A stretch of 64,000 bases of DNA from Methylobacterium bullatum (lineage in GTDB: Bacteria > Pseudomonadota > Alphaproteobacteria > Rhizobiales > Beijerinckiaceae): positions 1 to 64,000 of the forward strand of contig NZ_NKUG01000054.1 in NCBI RefSeq assembly GCF_014845095.1, given 5' to 3'. Position numbers and translations under genes: made by a program. Below the pieces are notes generated by a model. It was not told the DNA's origin and searched no databases. It saw only the letters and a list, made by a program, of their open reading frames with translations. How positions within the stretch are numbered: the stretch's first letter is position 1; the number at the start of each line of letters is the position of its first letter. Shown here piece by piece: positions 29,739 through 39,887 of this stretch.

Positions 29739-30158
29739 ATGCGTCGTCCGCTTCTTGCCCTCACCGGAGCCTTGTTGATCGCCATGACCGCTTCCGCATC
29801 CGCCGAGACCGTGACCACGCCTTCGGGCCTTCAATATCGCGACGAAGTCGTCGGCACCGGCCCCTCGCCACAGACCGGCAAGAAGGTCAGCGTCCATTAC
29901 ACCGGCTGGCTCGACGATGGTGGCAAGCCCGGCAAGAAGTTCGACTCCTCCCGCGACCGGGGCCAGCCCTTCAGCTTCACCCTCGGTATCGGACAGGTCA
30001 TCGGCGGCTGGGACCAGGGGGTCGCCACGATGAAGGTCGGCGGCAAGCGCACGCTCATCATCCCATCCGACCTCGGCTATGGCGCACGCGGCGCCGGTGG
30101 CCTGATCCCCCCGAACGCCACGCTCATCTTCGACGTCGAACTGCTCGGCGTGAACTGA
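29739..30158 (+). CDS. Exported FKBP-type peptidyl-prolyl isomerase
   Basis: 139 aa. A signal peptide (about residues 1-22, ASASA) is followed by one FKBP domain with [50 protein letters not shown] and [10 protein letters not shown], covering the ligand-binding aromatic residues. It would speed proline isomerisation in periplasmic proteins. It follows the GNAT gene by 58 bases on the same strand. Confidence 0.93.
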   Translation: MRRPLLALTGALLIAMTASASAETVTTPSGLQYRDEVVGTGPSPQTGKKVSVHYTGWLDDGGKPGKKFDSSRDRGQPFSFTLGIGQVIGGWDQGVATMKVGGKRTLIIPSDLGYGARGAGGLIPPNATLIFDVELLGVN

Positions 30159-30708
30159 AGGCCGGCTGGAGAACGGCGCGGCCCCGGTCCTAACCTTGAG
30201 GTACCGGGAGCCCTGAAAGACGCGTCCGGTGCGGCTGCAGGCGGTGAAGAGCTTCGCCTGCAGCCCTCTTGGCACAGAAGGCACAGGTCGCGAGACCGAG
30301 AAGCTCCCGAGCCGCGTAGGGGTCGGCGACGTCCCGGCCGCGGCGAAACCCCGTTCGATGGCTAGCCCGACGAGTTCAGCGCTGCTGGCTGCCAATTGGT
30401 GCTCCGGGACACGGATCTTGTCTTCCAGTCCGCACCGCATCGTCCTCGCGCGCATGCGCCCAATCCAATACCTCGGCCGGATGCCGGCCGGTGCCGGCGG
30501 CGGTCCAGGTCGCCCGGGGGCAGGATCCGTTTCAGCTCCTCGAGGAGCAGGTCGAGGAGGCGCTCATTGGCAGGAAGAGCGTTCTTCAGGCGGGTGACGA
30601 AGGGACGCGGGGACGGGCATTCTTCAACCCCTCATCGAGAAGACGCCGGGCGCCGTACAGGTGCGAGAGGTCGAAGATCTCGATTTCGGCGCACCGCGGA
30701 TCAGGCGA
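30159..30708. other. Non-coding or decayed region
   Basis: Six-frame reading shows no protein family. Open frames here are short or run into neighbours in an unlikely way. A hairpin (CTGCAGGCG paired with CGCCTGCAG, 30235-30263) lies about 75 bases after the FKBP stop and might end that transcript. The stretch 30490-30700 has coding-like bits in changing frames (for example a frame with LIEKTPGAVQVREVEDLDFG at about 30620-30690), as a dead gene would. I could not name the source. Confidence 0.4.
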
Positions 30709-31788
30709 TCAAGAGATGCCGAGGGCGCGGATGAGAAGAAGGCTGATGGCGAGGAGGACGGCCAGAGAGCCGGTGACGGCAAGCGTCACCCGCCCGCCCA
30801 TGCGGGCCAGTACCCGGACATCGACGCCCAGGCCCAGGGCGGCCATGGACATGATCGTCAAAAATCCAGCCAGTTGCCTCACCGGCCCGGAGGCCGCCTC
30901 AGGGATCAGGCCGAGGGAACGCAGGCTTGCCAGCCCGAGAAAACCCAGAATGAACCAGGGTACGAGCTTGGTGAAGCCGAGCCGCCCCGTCGATGCTTTC
31001 CGAACTCCGTCTTCCAAAGGAAGCCGATGGGCGATGAGCGAGAAGGCGATGACGACGGGGCCGAGCATCAATACACGCACCAGCTTGACCAGCGTGCCGA
31101 CTTGGGTGCTGAGCAGCCCCACCGGCACCGTGGCGGCGAGCACCTGCGGCACAGCGTAGACGGTTAGGCCCGCCAGCACCCCGTACTGGTGATCCGATAG
31201 GCCAACGAGGGGGATGAAGAGGGGCAGGCCGAGCACCATCAGCACGCCGAGCACGGCGGTAAAGGCGATGGAGCCGGCGACGTCCTTGCTATCGGCTCCG
31301 ATCACCGGCGCCACGGCGGCGATGGCCGAATTTCCGCAGATGGCGTTGCCGCAGGCAACCAGGATCGCCATACGGGCCGGCAGGCCGAGACCGCGGCAGA
31401 TCGCGTAACTCGAGACGATCGCCAGCAACACCGTGCCGACGATGCCGGTGAGAAGTGCGGGTCCTGAGGCGACGATGGCGCCGAGGCTGACCGACGCTCC
31501 CATCAACGTCACGGCCAGTTCGAGCAGTTGCTTCGCGCTGAAGGCAATCCCTGCCCGGAAGCGCTCGCCCGGCATCCAGACGGTGCGGATCGCAATGCCG
31601 AACAGGATCGCGATCACGAGCGCTTCGATATAGGGGTGCCCGGTGGCCCGCTCCTCCCAGGCTTGGATGGCTATGGCGATCCCGGTGACACCGAGGCAGA
31701 GGACGATGCCCGGCAGAAGCGCCGATCGCCTATGCGACGTGGCCGCTCCCGTCGGGATTGTCAGATTCGAGGATGCCTTCACGCCCAT
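30709..31788 (-). CDS. YeiH/UPF0324 family putative sulfate exporter
   Basis: 359 aa with about ten membrane helices. Family landmarks: HPYIEALVIAILFGIAIRT, KQLLELAVTLMGASVSLG, GNAICGNSAIAAVAPVIGA, YAVPQVLAATVPV and the closing LTIMSMAALGLGVDVR. Members are called putative sulfate exporters, but substrates are mostly untested. It stands alone on the minus strand between a decayed region and the small gene at 31933. Confidence 0.88.
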   Translation of the reverse strand: MGVKASSNLTIPTGAATSHRRSALLPGIVLCLGVTGIAIAIQAWEERATGHPYIEALVIAILFGIAIRTVWMPGERFRAGIAFSAKQLLELAVTLMGASVSLGAIVASGPALLTGIVGTVLLAIVSSYAICRGLGLPARMAILVACGNAICGNSAIAAVAPVIGADSKDVAGSIAFTAVLGVLMVLGLPLFIPLVGLSDHQYGVLAGLTVYAVPQVLAATVPVGLLSTQVGTLVKLVRVLMLGPVVIAFSLIAHRLPLEDGVRKASTGRLGFTKLVPWFILGFLGLASLRSLGLIPEAASGPVRQLAGFLTIMSMAALGLGVDVRVLARMGGRVTLAVTGSLAVLLAISLLLIRALGIS

Positions 31789-31932
31789 TCCACCCGCTCG
31801 GAGTTGCCTCTAGGCTCCCCGAAAAAAACTTCCACATGGCTCGACGAAAAGAGAAAGTCGCGCTCCATACCGCGGGAATTTCAAAAGTCTTATCCATTGA
31901 TCGCTAGCACGCAAAGCCCGATCTTATCGCTC

Positions 31933-32175
31933 ATGACCACGTGTTCCGATGCCAACGCCACCAGCTTCGACCCCTATGGTGAGCCGTTGGGAGAAGACCG
32001 CATCACACACATGGTGCAGGCTGATCGTCGGGCGCGCAATGCCGCTATCGCGATCTTCTGGACGCTCGCGCTGACTTTGACTGCGGGGCGGGTTTATTTG
32101 AACGATCAGCCACTTGGCCATGCCTTGATACTTGCCAAAGCGCAGATCGGGGCGTTCGTCACGGCCGTACGTTGA
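31933..32175 (+). CDS. Small membrane protein, 80 aa, hypothetical
   Basis: Not recognised. A soluble N-terminal stretch (about 1-35, with a FDPYGEPLGEDRITHMVQADRRAR segment) precedes one membrane helix (about 36-56, AAIAIFWTLALTLTAG). The frame opens further upstream, but 31933 is the likely start since earlier codons overlap the permease gene. It lies just before the transposase remnant and may itself be altered at its 3' end. Ribosome binding site weak. Confidence 0.4.
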   Translation: MTTCSDANATSFDPYGEPLGEDRITHMVQADRRARNAAIAIFWTLALTLTAGRVYLNDQPLGHALILAKAQIGAFVTAVR

Positions 32176-32238
32176 CGTGATGTCGATGGCTGTCGACCAA
32201 TACGTGTCGGCGAGATAACGCGGCGATCGCTTTCTTGA

Positions 32239-32748
32239 TCGGGGCATGAGATACGGCCACCGTATTTGGCCGGTATGGACGCAGGGCAACCGGACCGAGC
32301 ACAGCGCACGTTTACCGACCCGGACAGCCGGATCCTGCCAGGCGCGATGGCCTCGTGCAGGGATACAACGGGCAGATTGCCGTCGATGACGCGAATGAGA
32401 TCATCGTAGCGCATCGCCCTGTTACGACCTCCGCCGACTCCCGCGCCCTGGTGCCGATCATCGACGACGTCCGCAGTCATTTCGGGCTTCAGTCGTTCGA
32501 GGTCTCCGGCGATGCAGGCTTTACCAACCGAGGTAAACTTGGCTGCTCTGAGGGAGCGGCCGGCCTTCTCACGCTGACGAAAGACGCCCCCGATGCGTGC
32601 GATGGCCGCGTGGATGAAGCGGGCTGGCCGCCGGACCCGCTACCGCCTGAGGAAGCATATCGTCGAGCCGGTGTTTGTGTAGATCAATCAGGCCGGAGGC
32701 TTCCCGAAGTTCTTGCTCCTGGTTCTCAATCAGGTTCGGCACTTATAA
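32239..32748 (+). pseudogene. Decayed IS1182-type transposase fragment
   Basis: Three reading frames carry consecutive parts of one transposase. Frame one (from 32239) reads to RTFTDPDSRI; the frame then shifts near 32335 to DGLVQGYNGQIAVDDANEIIVAH and FEVSGDAGF; a later shift near 32620 leads to YRLRKHIVEPVFV, an in-frame TAG (32680-32682), then INQAGGFPKFLLLVLNQV. These match the C-terminal half of IS1182-like transposases (FTDPDSR, QGYNAQ, DAGY, VEPVFGQIK). The N-terminal half and clear inverted repeats are missing, so the element is dead. Confidence 0.8.
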
Positions 32749-32762
32749 TACATTGCAAATAG

Positions 32763-32796
32763 AGGACGGCGCGCGGATTTCTCCGCGCGCCGTCCT
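32763..32796. terminator. Strong hairpin after nrdJ, possibly bidirectional
   Basis: A perfect 15-bp stem (AGGACGGCGCGCGGA) with a TTTC loop. On the plus strand it is followed by TTTAAAA; on the minus strand it lies about 97 bases past the nrdJ stop. It may end nrdJ transcription and that of the dead transposase. Confidence 0.6.
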
Positions 32797-32892
32797 TTAA
32801 AACGCAGGTTCGTGTCATTCGTACAGATAGAAACACCACTAAAACCGCAATGTTCTATTGCCCGTCGTAATAGCGGTTTTTCTCGAACACCA

Positions 32893-35800
32893 TCACGAGC
32901 AGCCTGTCGTTCCGCCACACGTGTCGCATTTCAAGCAAGTTCCGTTACGCACGAGCGTGAAGTTCGCGCATTCAGGGCAGGATTCTCCGACATAGCCCTT
33001 CATCTTGGCTTCCGCTCGCCGATCCGAGACAGTCCGTTCGGCCTTGGCGAAGGGGAGGGCGGTGACGAGGCTTTCGGCTTGGCCCGCCAGCTCCGGTTCG
33101 GCCTTCAATGCCGTCGCTCCCCGCAGGGCATGAACGACGCCGCCGGCTGGGGAACTCGTTCCGGCGTTACCGGAGCCGATGCCCATCGTGCCGCCGCCGG
33201 GGCCGCCCTGGATGAGGGTAAGCCGGTCGGCCGATCCGCGCAGCAGGCCGCGCGAGACGACGCTGGACGCCACGGGATCCGGCTTGTCGCCGCCGCTGCG
33301 GCTCCCTTCGCCCTCACCCTTGCCCATCACCGTGTTGCCGATTTCCGAGGGGTCGACATGGGCGAGATCCATCCTGCCGAGATACGAGATCGCCAACTCG
33401 CGGAACACGTAGTCGAGGATCGAGGTAGCGTTCTTGATCGCGTCGTTGCCTTGGACAAATCCGGCCGGCTCGAAGCGGGTGAAGGTGAAGGCGTCGACAT
33501 ACTCTTCCATCGGCACGCCGTATTGAAGGCCGATCGAAATCGCGATGGCGAAGTTGTTCATCAGCGAACGGAAGGCGGCGCCTTCCTTGTGCATGTCGAT
33601 GAAGATCTCGCCGATGCGGCCATCCTCATATTCGCCGGTCCGCAGATAGACCTTGTGGCCGCCGACAACAGCCTTCTGAGTATAGCCCTTGCGCCGATCG
33701 GGTAGCTTCTCGCGCGAGCGGATACGCTCGACGCGCTCGATCACCCGTTCGACGATTTTTTCCGCGAGCTGCGCTGCCTTGGCGGTGGCCGGTTGCGCCA
33801 CCAGAGCTTCGATGGCCTCCTCGGTATCCTCCTCCTCATCGGCGATGAGCGCCGAGTTCAGGGGCTGAGAAAGTTTCGAGCCGTCGCGGTAGAGGGCGTT
33901 AGCCTTGAGGGCCAGCGTCCAAGACAGCTTGTAGGCGTTCTTGCAATCCTCGACCGTGGCGTCGTTGGGCATGTTGATGGTCTTAGAGATCGCCCCAGAG
34001 ATGAAGGGCTGCGCCGCCGCCATCATGCGGATGTGGCTCTCCACCGAGAGGTAGCGCTTGCCGATGCGCCCGCACGGGTTGGCGCAATCGAAGACCGCGT
34101 AATGCTCCTGCTTGAGGAAGGGGGCTCCCTCGAGAGTCATCGCGCCGCAGATATGCGTGTTGGCTGCCTCGATGTCCTTCTTCGAATAGCCGAGGAAGGG
34201 CAGGATCTCGAAAGTCGGGTCGGCGAGCTTGTTGGCCGGAACCTGAAGCACGTCCTTGAGGAAGTCGTCGCCGAGGGTCCAGCGGTTGAACACGAACTTG
34301 ATGTCGAAGGCCGACTTCAGTCCCGCCTCGATGGCCGCGATCTTGTCGTCGGTGAAGCCTTTGGCGCGCAGGGAACCCGGGTTGATGGCGGGAGCCTGCC
34401 CCATCGAACCGTGGCCGACGGCATAGGCCTCGATCTCGGCAATCTCCGATTCGCGGTAGCCGAGGGAACGCAAGGCGTTCGGTACAGCACGGTTGATGAT
34501 CTTGAAGTAACCGCCACCCGCGAGCTTCTTGAACTTCACCAGGGCGAAGTCCGGTTCGATACCGGTGGTGTCACAATCCATCACGAGGCCAATCGTGCCG
34601 GTGGGCGCGATGACGGTGGCCTGGGCGTTGCGGTAGCCGTACTCCTCGCCCAGCGAGAGGGCGCGGTCCCACGCCACCTTGGCGCGTTCCGCCAGGTTCG
34701 TTTGAGGAATGTTGGCGATGTCGAGGGGGACGGGGGCGATCGAGAGGAACTCGTAGCCCGCAGCCTCGCCATGCGCCGCGCGGCGATGGTTACGGATGAC
34801 CTTCAGCATGGCATCCGCGTTCTCGTCGTAGCCCGGGAATGGCCCGAGTTCGGCAGCCATTTCCGCCGAGGTTGCGTAGGCGACACCAGTCATGATGGCG
34901 GTCAGGGCACCGGCCAGAGCCCGACCCTTATGCGAATCGTAAGGCAGGCCCATGCTCATCAACAGGCCGCCGATATTGGCGTAGCCGAGACCGAGGGTGC
35001 GGTAGCGGTAGGAAAGCTCCGCGATCTCCTTCGACGGGAACTGCGCCATCATCACCGAAATCTCGAGGACCACGGTCCAGAGCCGGTTGAGGTGCTCGAA
35101 GGCGGCTACGTCGAACTCGCCGCTGGCCTGATCGTACATCGTCAGCAGGTTGGCGGAGGCGAGATTGCAGGCCGTGTCGTCGAGGAACATGTACTCGGAG
35201 CACGGGTTCGACGCACGGATTCGGCCAGCGGACGGGCAGGTGTGCCAATCGTTCATGGTCGTATTGAAATGCAGGCCCGGATCGGCAGATGCCCAAGCGG
35301 CTTCGCCGATCTTATCCCAGAGCTCGCGGGCCTGGACCGTCTTCACGGACTTGCCGGTGGTCCGAGCCGTCAGATGCCATTCCTCGTCACGCTCCACCGC
35401 GCGCAAAAAGTCATCGGTAAGCGAGACGGAGTTGTTCGAGTTCTGGCCGGCAACCGTCAGATAGGCCTCGGAATCCCAATCGGTGTCGTAGACCGGGAAA
35501 TCGATCTTGGTGAAACCCTGGCGGGCGAACTGGATGACGCGCTTGGTGTAGCCGTCCGGCACCATCTCCTTGCGGGCGGCCTTCACGGCCTTCTTGAGGA
35601 CGGGATTGCGCTCGATGTCGAAACAGGCATCACCCTCGGCTTCGCACTGGGTGCAGGCCTTCATCACTGCCTGGAGGTGCTTGGAAACGATCTTGGAGCC
35701 TGTGACGAGGGCGGCGACCTTCTGCTCCTCCTTCACCTTCCAATCGATGTACTGCTCGATATCCGGGTGGTCGATGTCGACGATGACCATCTTGGCTGCG

Positions 35801-36627
35801 CGCCGGGTGGTGCCACCGGACTTAATCGCGCCGGCCGCCCGGTCGCCGATCTTCAGGAACGACATCAGGCCCGACGACTTGCCGCCCCCGCCGAGCTTTT
35901 CGTTCTCGCCGCGCAGCATGGAGAAGTTGGAGCCGGTGCCCGAGCCATACTTGAACAGGCGCGCCTCACGGACCCACAGGTCCATGATGCCGCCCTCGTT
36001 GACGAGGTCGTCCTGCACACCCTGGATGAAGCAGGCATGCGGCTGCGGGTGCTCGTAGGACGAGGCCGACTTCACCAGTTCGCCGGTGCGGTAATCGACA
36101 TAGTGATGGCCCTGCGCCGGACCGTCGATGCCGTAGGCCCAGTGGAGACCGGTGTTGAACCATTGCGGCGAGTTCGGCGCGACCATCTGCTTGGCCAGCA
36201 TGAAGCGAAGCTCGTCGAGGAACGCGGATGCGTCCTCCTCCGAGGTGAAGTAGCCGCCCTTCCAGCCCCAATAGGTCCAGCAGCCGGCGAGCCGGTCGAA
36301 CACTTGGGTGGATGAGATCTCGGAGCCGGAGCGCTCGGCCTCCGGCAGTTCCGCCAGGGCGGCCTCGTCGGCCACAGAGCGCCACAGGAAGGAGGGAACG
36401 TCGTTCTCCTCGACCTTCTTCAGGCGCGCCGGCACGCCGGCCTTGCGGAAGTACTTCTGCGCCAGCACGTCGCTGGCGACCTGGCTCCAACTGTCCGGCA
36501 CCGAGATGCCGTCGAGGCGGAACACGATCGATCCGTCCGGGTTGCGGATCTCGCTCAACGCCTTGCGGAAGGCGATGGTCGCGTAGGGGGATTGCCCGGC
36601 CGTGGTGTAACGCCGCTCGAACCGCAT
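32893..36627 (-). CDS. nrdJ: Vitamin B12-dependent (class II) ribonucleotide reductase
   Basis: 1244 aa, typical for the long alphaproteobacterial NrdJ. It reduces ribonucleotides to deoxyribonucleotides using adenosylcobalamin, so it works with or without oxygen. Motifs include [81 protein letters not shown] and the barrel finger region [21 protein letters not shown]. The C-terminus ends in a cysteine-rich tail ([21 protein letters not shown]) that rereduces the active site. It stands alone, with its promoter region carrying probable NrdR boxes. Confidence 0.97.
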   Translation of the reverse strand: MRFERRYTTAGQSPYATIAFRKALSEIRNPDGSIVFRLDGISVPDSWSQVASDVLAQKYFRKAGVPARLKKVEENDVPSFLWRSVADEAALAELPEAERSGSEISSTQVFDRLAGCWTYWGWKGGYFTSEEDASAFLDELRFMLAKQMVAPNSPQWFNTGLHWAYGIDGPAQGHHYVDYRTGELVKSASSYEHPQPHACFIQGVQDDLVNEGGIMDLWVREARLFKYGSGTGSNFSMLRGENEKLGGGGKSSGLMSFLKIGDRAAGAIKSGGTTRRAAKMVIVDIDHPDIEQYIDWKVKEEQKVAALVTGSKIVSKHLQAVMKACTQCEAEGDACFDIERNPVLKKAVKAARKEMVPDGYTKRVIQFARQGFTKIDFPVYDTDWDSEAYLTVAGQNSNNSVSLTDDFLRAVERDEEWHLTARTTGKSVKTVQARELWDKIGEAAWASADPGLHFNTTMNDWHTCPSAGRIRASNPCSEYMFLDDTACNLASANLLTMYDQASGEFDVAAFEHLNRLWTVVLEISVMMAQFPSKEIAELSYRYRTLGLGYANIGGLLMSMGLPYDSHKGRALAGALTAIMTGVAYATSAEMAAELGPFPGYDENADAMLKVIRNHRRAAHGEAAGYEFLSIAPVPLDIANIPQTNLAERAKVAWDRALSLGEEYGYRNAQATVIAPTGTIGLVMDCDTTGIEPDFALVKFKKLAGGGYFKIINRAVPNALRSLGYRESEIAEIEAYAVGHGSMGQAPAINPGSLRAKGFTDDKIAAIEAGLKSAFDIKFVFNRWTLGDDFLKDVLQVPANKLADPTFEILPFLGYSKKDIEAANTHICGAMTLEGAPFLKQEHYAVFDCANPCGRIGKRYLSVESHIRMMAAAQPFISGAISKTINMPNDATVEDCKNAYKLSWTLALKANALYRDGSKLSQPLNSALIADEEEDTEEAIEALVAQPATAKAAQLAEKIVERVIERVERIRSREKLPDRRKGYTQKAVVGGHKVYLRTGEYEDGRIGEIFIDMHKEGAAFRSLMNNFAIAISIGLQYGVPMEEYVDAFTFTRFEPAGFVQGNDAIKNATSILDYVFRELAISYLGRMDLAHVDPSEIGNTVMGKGEGEGSRSGGDKPDPVASSVVSRGLLRGSADRLTLIQGGPGGGTMGIGSGNAGTSSPAGGVVHALRGATALKAEPELAGQAESLVTALPFAKAERTVSDRRAEAKMKGYVGESCPECANFTLVRNGTCLKCDTCGGTTGCS

Positions 36628-36798
36628 GAACCCTGTATCCCTTGTCGAAGAGTCGACGATGCCGCCGCGCCCTGCGCAGCCGCCGATTCACTGAAGTCTG
36701 ACGAAGGCAAGCGCTCGCGAACGCTCGCGATGCGCTGTCAGATGGCCGAAAATGCTTAGGGCTACCGGACCGAACCCGTCGTCCCGGCGACCTTCGAA

Positions 36799-36827
36799 AG
36801 CTATCTCGGACACGCCCTCCACGTCAA
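36799..36827 (-). promoter_or_regulatory. Candidate nrdJ promoter
   Basis: On the minus strand TTGACG and ATAGCT are separated by 17 bases. The -35 fits the housekeeping consensus well and the -10 poorly. It would give a 5' leader of about 165 bases. The -35 overlaps the downstream NrdR-like box. Confidence 0.4.
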
Positions 36828-36869
36828 CAACTTGTGTGTGCCGGCTACGTTCCGCGCTATATGTTGTGG
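36822..36869 (-). promoter_or_regulatory. Paired NrdR-box-like sites upstream of nrdJ
   Basis: Reading the minus strand, CCACAACATATAGCGC (36854-36869) matches 12 of 16 positions of the published NrdR box consensus acaCwAtATaTwGtgt, and ACACAAGTTGTTGACG (36822-36837) matches 10. They start 32 bp apart, three helical turns, as NrdR pairs normally do. nrdR itself lies at 62616-63191 in this window. Binding would cover the -35 and repress nrdJ. Confidence 0.55.
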
Positions 36870-37165
36870 TGCTTCGGTAAAACCTGTGGATATCGCGGCG
36901 GCGGCGATAAGTGCTGTTTTCCATTGCGGGAATCCGGCTGGAAAATTTCTGCGTTCACAGGGTGGACGCCGCCTCGGCCATGTAAGCTTTTGGTTAAGGC
37001 GCGTTGGCTGTGTGATTCCCGCCGCACCGCCCCAGGAGCCTGATCGCTGATCGCGCGCCGATGGCTGTCCCCGGTCCGACTCGCGCTGGACTTCGTGCCG
37101 GCCCCTGACCATAGTCCGGCCATCGAAGGACGGGCGGTCGCGCCGGTCCGGTTCAGGCAAGTGCG

Positions 37166-37579
37166 ATGGCTCTCAAGGACACGCTTCTGCGGATCTTCAC
37201 ATGGTGGAACGGGCAGACCATGTCGCTCGCCGTCATGACGGCCCGTCACGGCCAGCTGGTCGGCAAAGACGATTTCGGAAACACCTATTACAAGGCCATC
37301 GGACCGCTGATCGACCGCTCGGTCGGGACGGAGCGTCGCTGGGTCGTCTATAACGGCTATGCCGATGCATCGAAGGTCCCGCCCGGCTGGCGCGGCTGGC
37401 TCTGCCATAACGGTGACGTTCCTCCGAGTGAGGAGAGCTACACCCCGCGCGAGTGGCAGAAGCCGCATGTGGAGAATCTCACCGGAACCAGCGCGGCGTA
37501 CCGTCCGAAGGGATCCCAACTCAATCCGGGCAACAACGTCGTGACGGGTGGTGACTACGCGGCCTGGAGCCCGGAATAG
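37166..37579 (+). CDS. NDUFA12-like NADH:ubiquinone oxidoreductase accessory subunit
   Basis: 137 aa. The family features are plain: LLRIFTWWNGQT, LVGKDDFGNTYYK, RRWVVYNGYADASKVPPGWRGWLCH and the HVENLTGTSAAYRP end. This subunit is a supernumerary part of complex I shared by mitochondria and alphaproteobacteria, on the matrix/cytoplasmic arm. It is not next to the nuo operon, which is normal. DUF2155 and aat genes follow, a conserved neighbourhood in this class. Confidence 0.93.
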   Translation: MALKDTLLRIFTWWNGQTMSLAVMTARHGQLVGKDDFGNTYYKAIGPLIDRSVGTERRWVVYNGYADASKVPPGWRGWLCHNGDVPPSEESYTPREWQKPHVENLTGTSAAYRPKGSQLNPGNNVVTGGDYAAWSPE

Positions 37580-37734
37580 CGCTTCGCCGAATGAGAGCGG
37601 CCGCCGACGCCGGATCCAGCACCCATGATCGGGCCGCCCTTTTTACACCATGCTTGGCCTGTCTATCGGTGCATGACATCGCGACCGCCCTGGCTTAGGG
37701 CAGACGCCTCTTCGTCCCGCGCCGGGTAAGCCGC

Positions 37735-38409
37735 ATGCTCGTTCACCGCAATCTGCATCTCGCCATCAGAGCCGGCCTTCTGTTCGCGGGCGCCGCGGCG
37801 CTCGGCCTGCCGATGACGGGCCATGCCCTCGCCGACAAGATCAAGAACCCGACCGCGGTGTTCTCCGGCCTCGACAAGATCACGGGGCGGATCGTGTCGT
37901 TCGAAGTCGCGGTGGACGAGACCGTTCAGTTCGGCGCACTGCAGATGACCCCGCGCGTCTGCTACAGCCGGCCGCCCACCGAGAGCCCAAAGACCACGGC
38001 CTTCCTCGAAGTCGACGAGGTAACCCTCGACAACAAGTACCGCCGCATCTTCACCGGCTGGATGTTCGCGGCGAGCCCCGGGCTGCATGCGATCGAGCAT
38101 CCGATCTACGATGTGTGGCTCGTGGATTGCAAAGGTGGCAACGACATCATCGCCGAGGCCCGCGAGCAGGAAGACGTGCCTGCCATGGCGTCGAAGCCGG
38201 AGAAGACCAAGCGCCAGCGGAACTCGGACCCGACGCGTACGGCCCAACAGGTCAACCCGAACGGGCAGGTCGATGTGGAGGCGCCGCGCGGAGTTCCGGT
38301 GCAGCCGAAGCAGAAGCCATCGCGGAAATTCTTCCCGACCAACGAAGGCCCGGCGCCCGCGCCGCCGCCTCAGCAGCCGCAATCGATCTTCGACGCCATC
38401 TTCCGGTAG
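37735..38409 (+). CDS. DUF2155 periplasmic protein
   Basis: 224 aa. A signal peptide (about 1-33) precedes the DUF2155 domain (about 36-135): LDKITGRIVSFEVAVDETVQFGALQMTPRVCYSRPPTE and IFTGWMFAASPGLHAIEHPIYDVWLVDC. The two cysteines (CYSRPP and LVDCKGG) could form a disulfide. The C-terminal 85 residues are Pro/Gln-rich and low in complexity. Function unknown; its steady position beside NDUFA12 and aat genes is the main clue. Confidence 0.88.
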   Translation: MLVHRNLHLAIRAGLLFAGAAALGLPMTGHALADKIKNPTAVFSGLDKITGRIVSFEVAVDETVQFGALQMTPRVCYSRPPTESPKTTAFLEVDEVTLDNKYRRIFTGWMFAASPGLHAIEHPIYDVWLVDCKGGNDIIAEAREQEDVPAMASKPEKTKRQRNSDPTRTAQQVNPNGQVDVEAPRGVPVQPKQKPSRKFFPTNEGPAPAPPPQQPQSIFDAIFR

Positions 38410-38437
38410 GATCGGCCGAGCAACCGAGTTTTGCTTC

Positions 38438-39070
38438 ATGCCCGATGCCGTCACCCTTCTGGCTTTCGCGGGCGTTTCCCTCGGGATGGTGCTGACGCCA
38501 GGGCCGAACATGGCCTATTTGGTCTCCCGCGCGATCTGCCAGGGCCGCGGGGCGGCGCTGGTCTCCCTCGGCGGGGTCGCGCTGGGCTTCGTCGTCTACA
38601 TGCTCTGTGCCGCCTTCGGCATCACCGCTCTGATCCTGGCGATCCCCTACGCATACGATGCACTAAGACTGACTGGCGCCCTCTATCTCGGTTACCTTGC
38701 CTGGCAGGCGCTGAAGCCTGGTGGCCGCTCACCGTTCGAGGTGAGCCGGCTCGCCCCCGATAGCCGGAAGCGGCTCTTCGCCATGGGCTTCCTCACCAAC
38801 CTCCTCAATCCGAAGATCGCGATGCTCTATCTCGCGCTCCTGCCGCAATTCGTGACACCCACGGGCGGCTCGGTGCTGGGACAGACACTGATGCTGGGCT
38901 CCGTCCAGATCGCGATCAGCGTCGCGGTGAATACGCTGATCGCGTTGGCGGCAGGATCGATCGCCGTCTTTCTGTCGCGCAATCCCAGATGGCTGAAAGC
39001 CCAGCGCTGGATCATGGGCGGCGTTCTCGGAAGTCTCGCCCTGCGCATGGCGCTCGACAGAACCCGCTAA
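38438..39070 (+). CDS. LysE/RhtB family amino acid exporter
   Basis: 210 aa with six membrane helices. The N-terminal GVSLGMVLTPGPNMAYLVSRAICQGRGAALVSLGG and the MGFLTNLLNPKIAMLYLALLPQFV stretch identify the LysE superfamily. The exported amino acid or analogue is unknown. It starts 28 bases after the DUF2155 gene and converges with aat, separating two genes that are usually adjacent. Confidence 0.9.
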   Translation: MPDAVTLLAFAGVSLGMVLTPGPNMAYLVSRAICQGRGAALVSLGGVALGFVVYMLCAAFGITALILAIPYAYDALRLTGALYLGYLAWQALKPGGRSPFEVSRLAPDSRKRLFAMGFLTNLLNPKIAMLYLALLPQFVTPTGGSVLGQTLMLGSVQIAISVAVNTLIALAAGSIAVFLSRNPRWLKAQRWIMGGVLGSLALRMALDRTR

Positions 39071-39083
39071 CGCGTACCGCGAT

Positions 39084-39764
39084 TCATGTCTGCCGAGCGA
39101 TCGAGGTGAGCACCTCCTCGCCACTCACGGCCCGCTCCTTCGGCCAGACATCCCAGACCGCTTCCTCAGCGATCGCCTCCGCAAGCCGTCGTTTGTAGAC
39201 ATGGCGCGGCACTTCCTCCGCTCCGAACTGGATCAGATGGTCCGTGACGAACTGCGTATCGGCGAGGCGATATCCACCCATCCGCAACCTCGCCATCAGA
39301 TGGACAAGGGCAACCTTCGATGCATCGCGGGAGACGTGGAACATGCTCTCGCCGAAGAATGCCGCTCCGAGCGATACGCCGTAGAGTCCGCCGACGATCC
39401 GTCCCTCCGCATAGACTTCGATCGTATGGGCATGGCCGGCATCATAGAGGGCACGGTAGAGTTCTCGGATACGTGCGTTGATCCAGGTCTTCTCCCCGTC
39501 GCCTCGAGGAGCAGCGCAGCCGGCGATCACGCTATCGAATTCGAAATCTGTCCGAACCTCAAAACGGTTGGACCTTATTGTACGGGCGAGCCGACGTGAG
39601 ACGTGGAAACGGTCGATCGGCAGAACTCCGCGTGCTTTCGGCTCGACCCAATAGATGGTCGGATCATCGGCATCTTCCGCCATGGGAAAGATTCCGGCGG
39701 CATAGGCCTTCAGCAAGATCTGCGGAGTGATGTCCACGCGGTCGCCGTCGTGGTCGTGCTGCAT
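39084..39764 (-). CDS. aat: Leucyl/phenylalanyl-tRNA-protein transferase
   Basis: 226 aa. It adds Leu or Phe to N-terminal Arg or Lys of proteins, marking them for ClpSAP (the bacterial N-degron pathway). Motifs: [75 protein letters not shown] and [19 protein letters not shown]. The ATG at 39764 is preferred; a further 23 codons upstream lack similarity. Confidence 0.95.
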   Translation of the reverse strand: MQHDHDGDRVDITPQILLKAYAAGIFPMAEDADDPTIYWVEPKARGVLPIDRFHVSRRLARTIRSNRFEVRTDFEFDSVIAGCAAPRGDGEKTWINARIRELYRALYDAGHAHTIEVYAEGRIVGGLYGVSLGAAFFGESMFHVSRDASKVALVHLMARLRMGGYRLADTQFVTDHLIQFGAEEVPRHVYKRRLAEAIAEEAVWDVWPKERAVSGEEVLTSIARQT

Positions 39765-39834
39765 GATGACCAATGTGACGCTTCGGACGTACGAAAGCCA
39801 GAGGGCGGACGCATCACCCAGCGTCGCGCCCAAC

Positions 39835-39863
39835 GAAAAACGGCGGAGCTTTCGCTCCGCCGT
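39835..39863 (-). terminator. Rho-independent terminator
   Basis: On the minus strand a 10-bp stem (ACGGCGGAGC with its partner) and a 4-base loop are followed by TTTTT, 25 bases after the stop of the small secreted-protein gene at 39888. Confidence 0.8.
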
Positions 39864-39887
39864 CTCGTCTTGTGAAAAGGATCAATT

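Noticed and set aside
30229-30597. 123-codon open frame after the FKBP gene
   Set aside because: Composition is Gly/Arg/Ser-rich with no motif, and it begins within a hairpin. It is better read as non-coding or decayed DNA.
33793-36315. Very long open frame (840 codons) on the plus strand
   Set aside because: It lies wholly opposite nrdJ and is rich in Arg, Gly, Val and His as expected from the complement of GC-rich coding DNA. No domain is recognisable.
36628-36798. Cobalamin riboswitch in the nrdJ leader
   Set aside because: I looked for the conserved B12-box and GCCACTG-type elements on the minus strand and did not find them.
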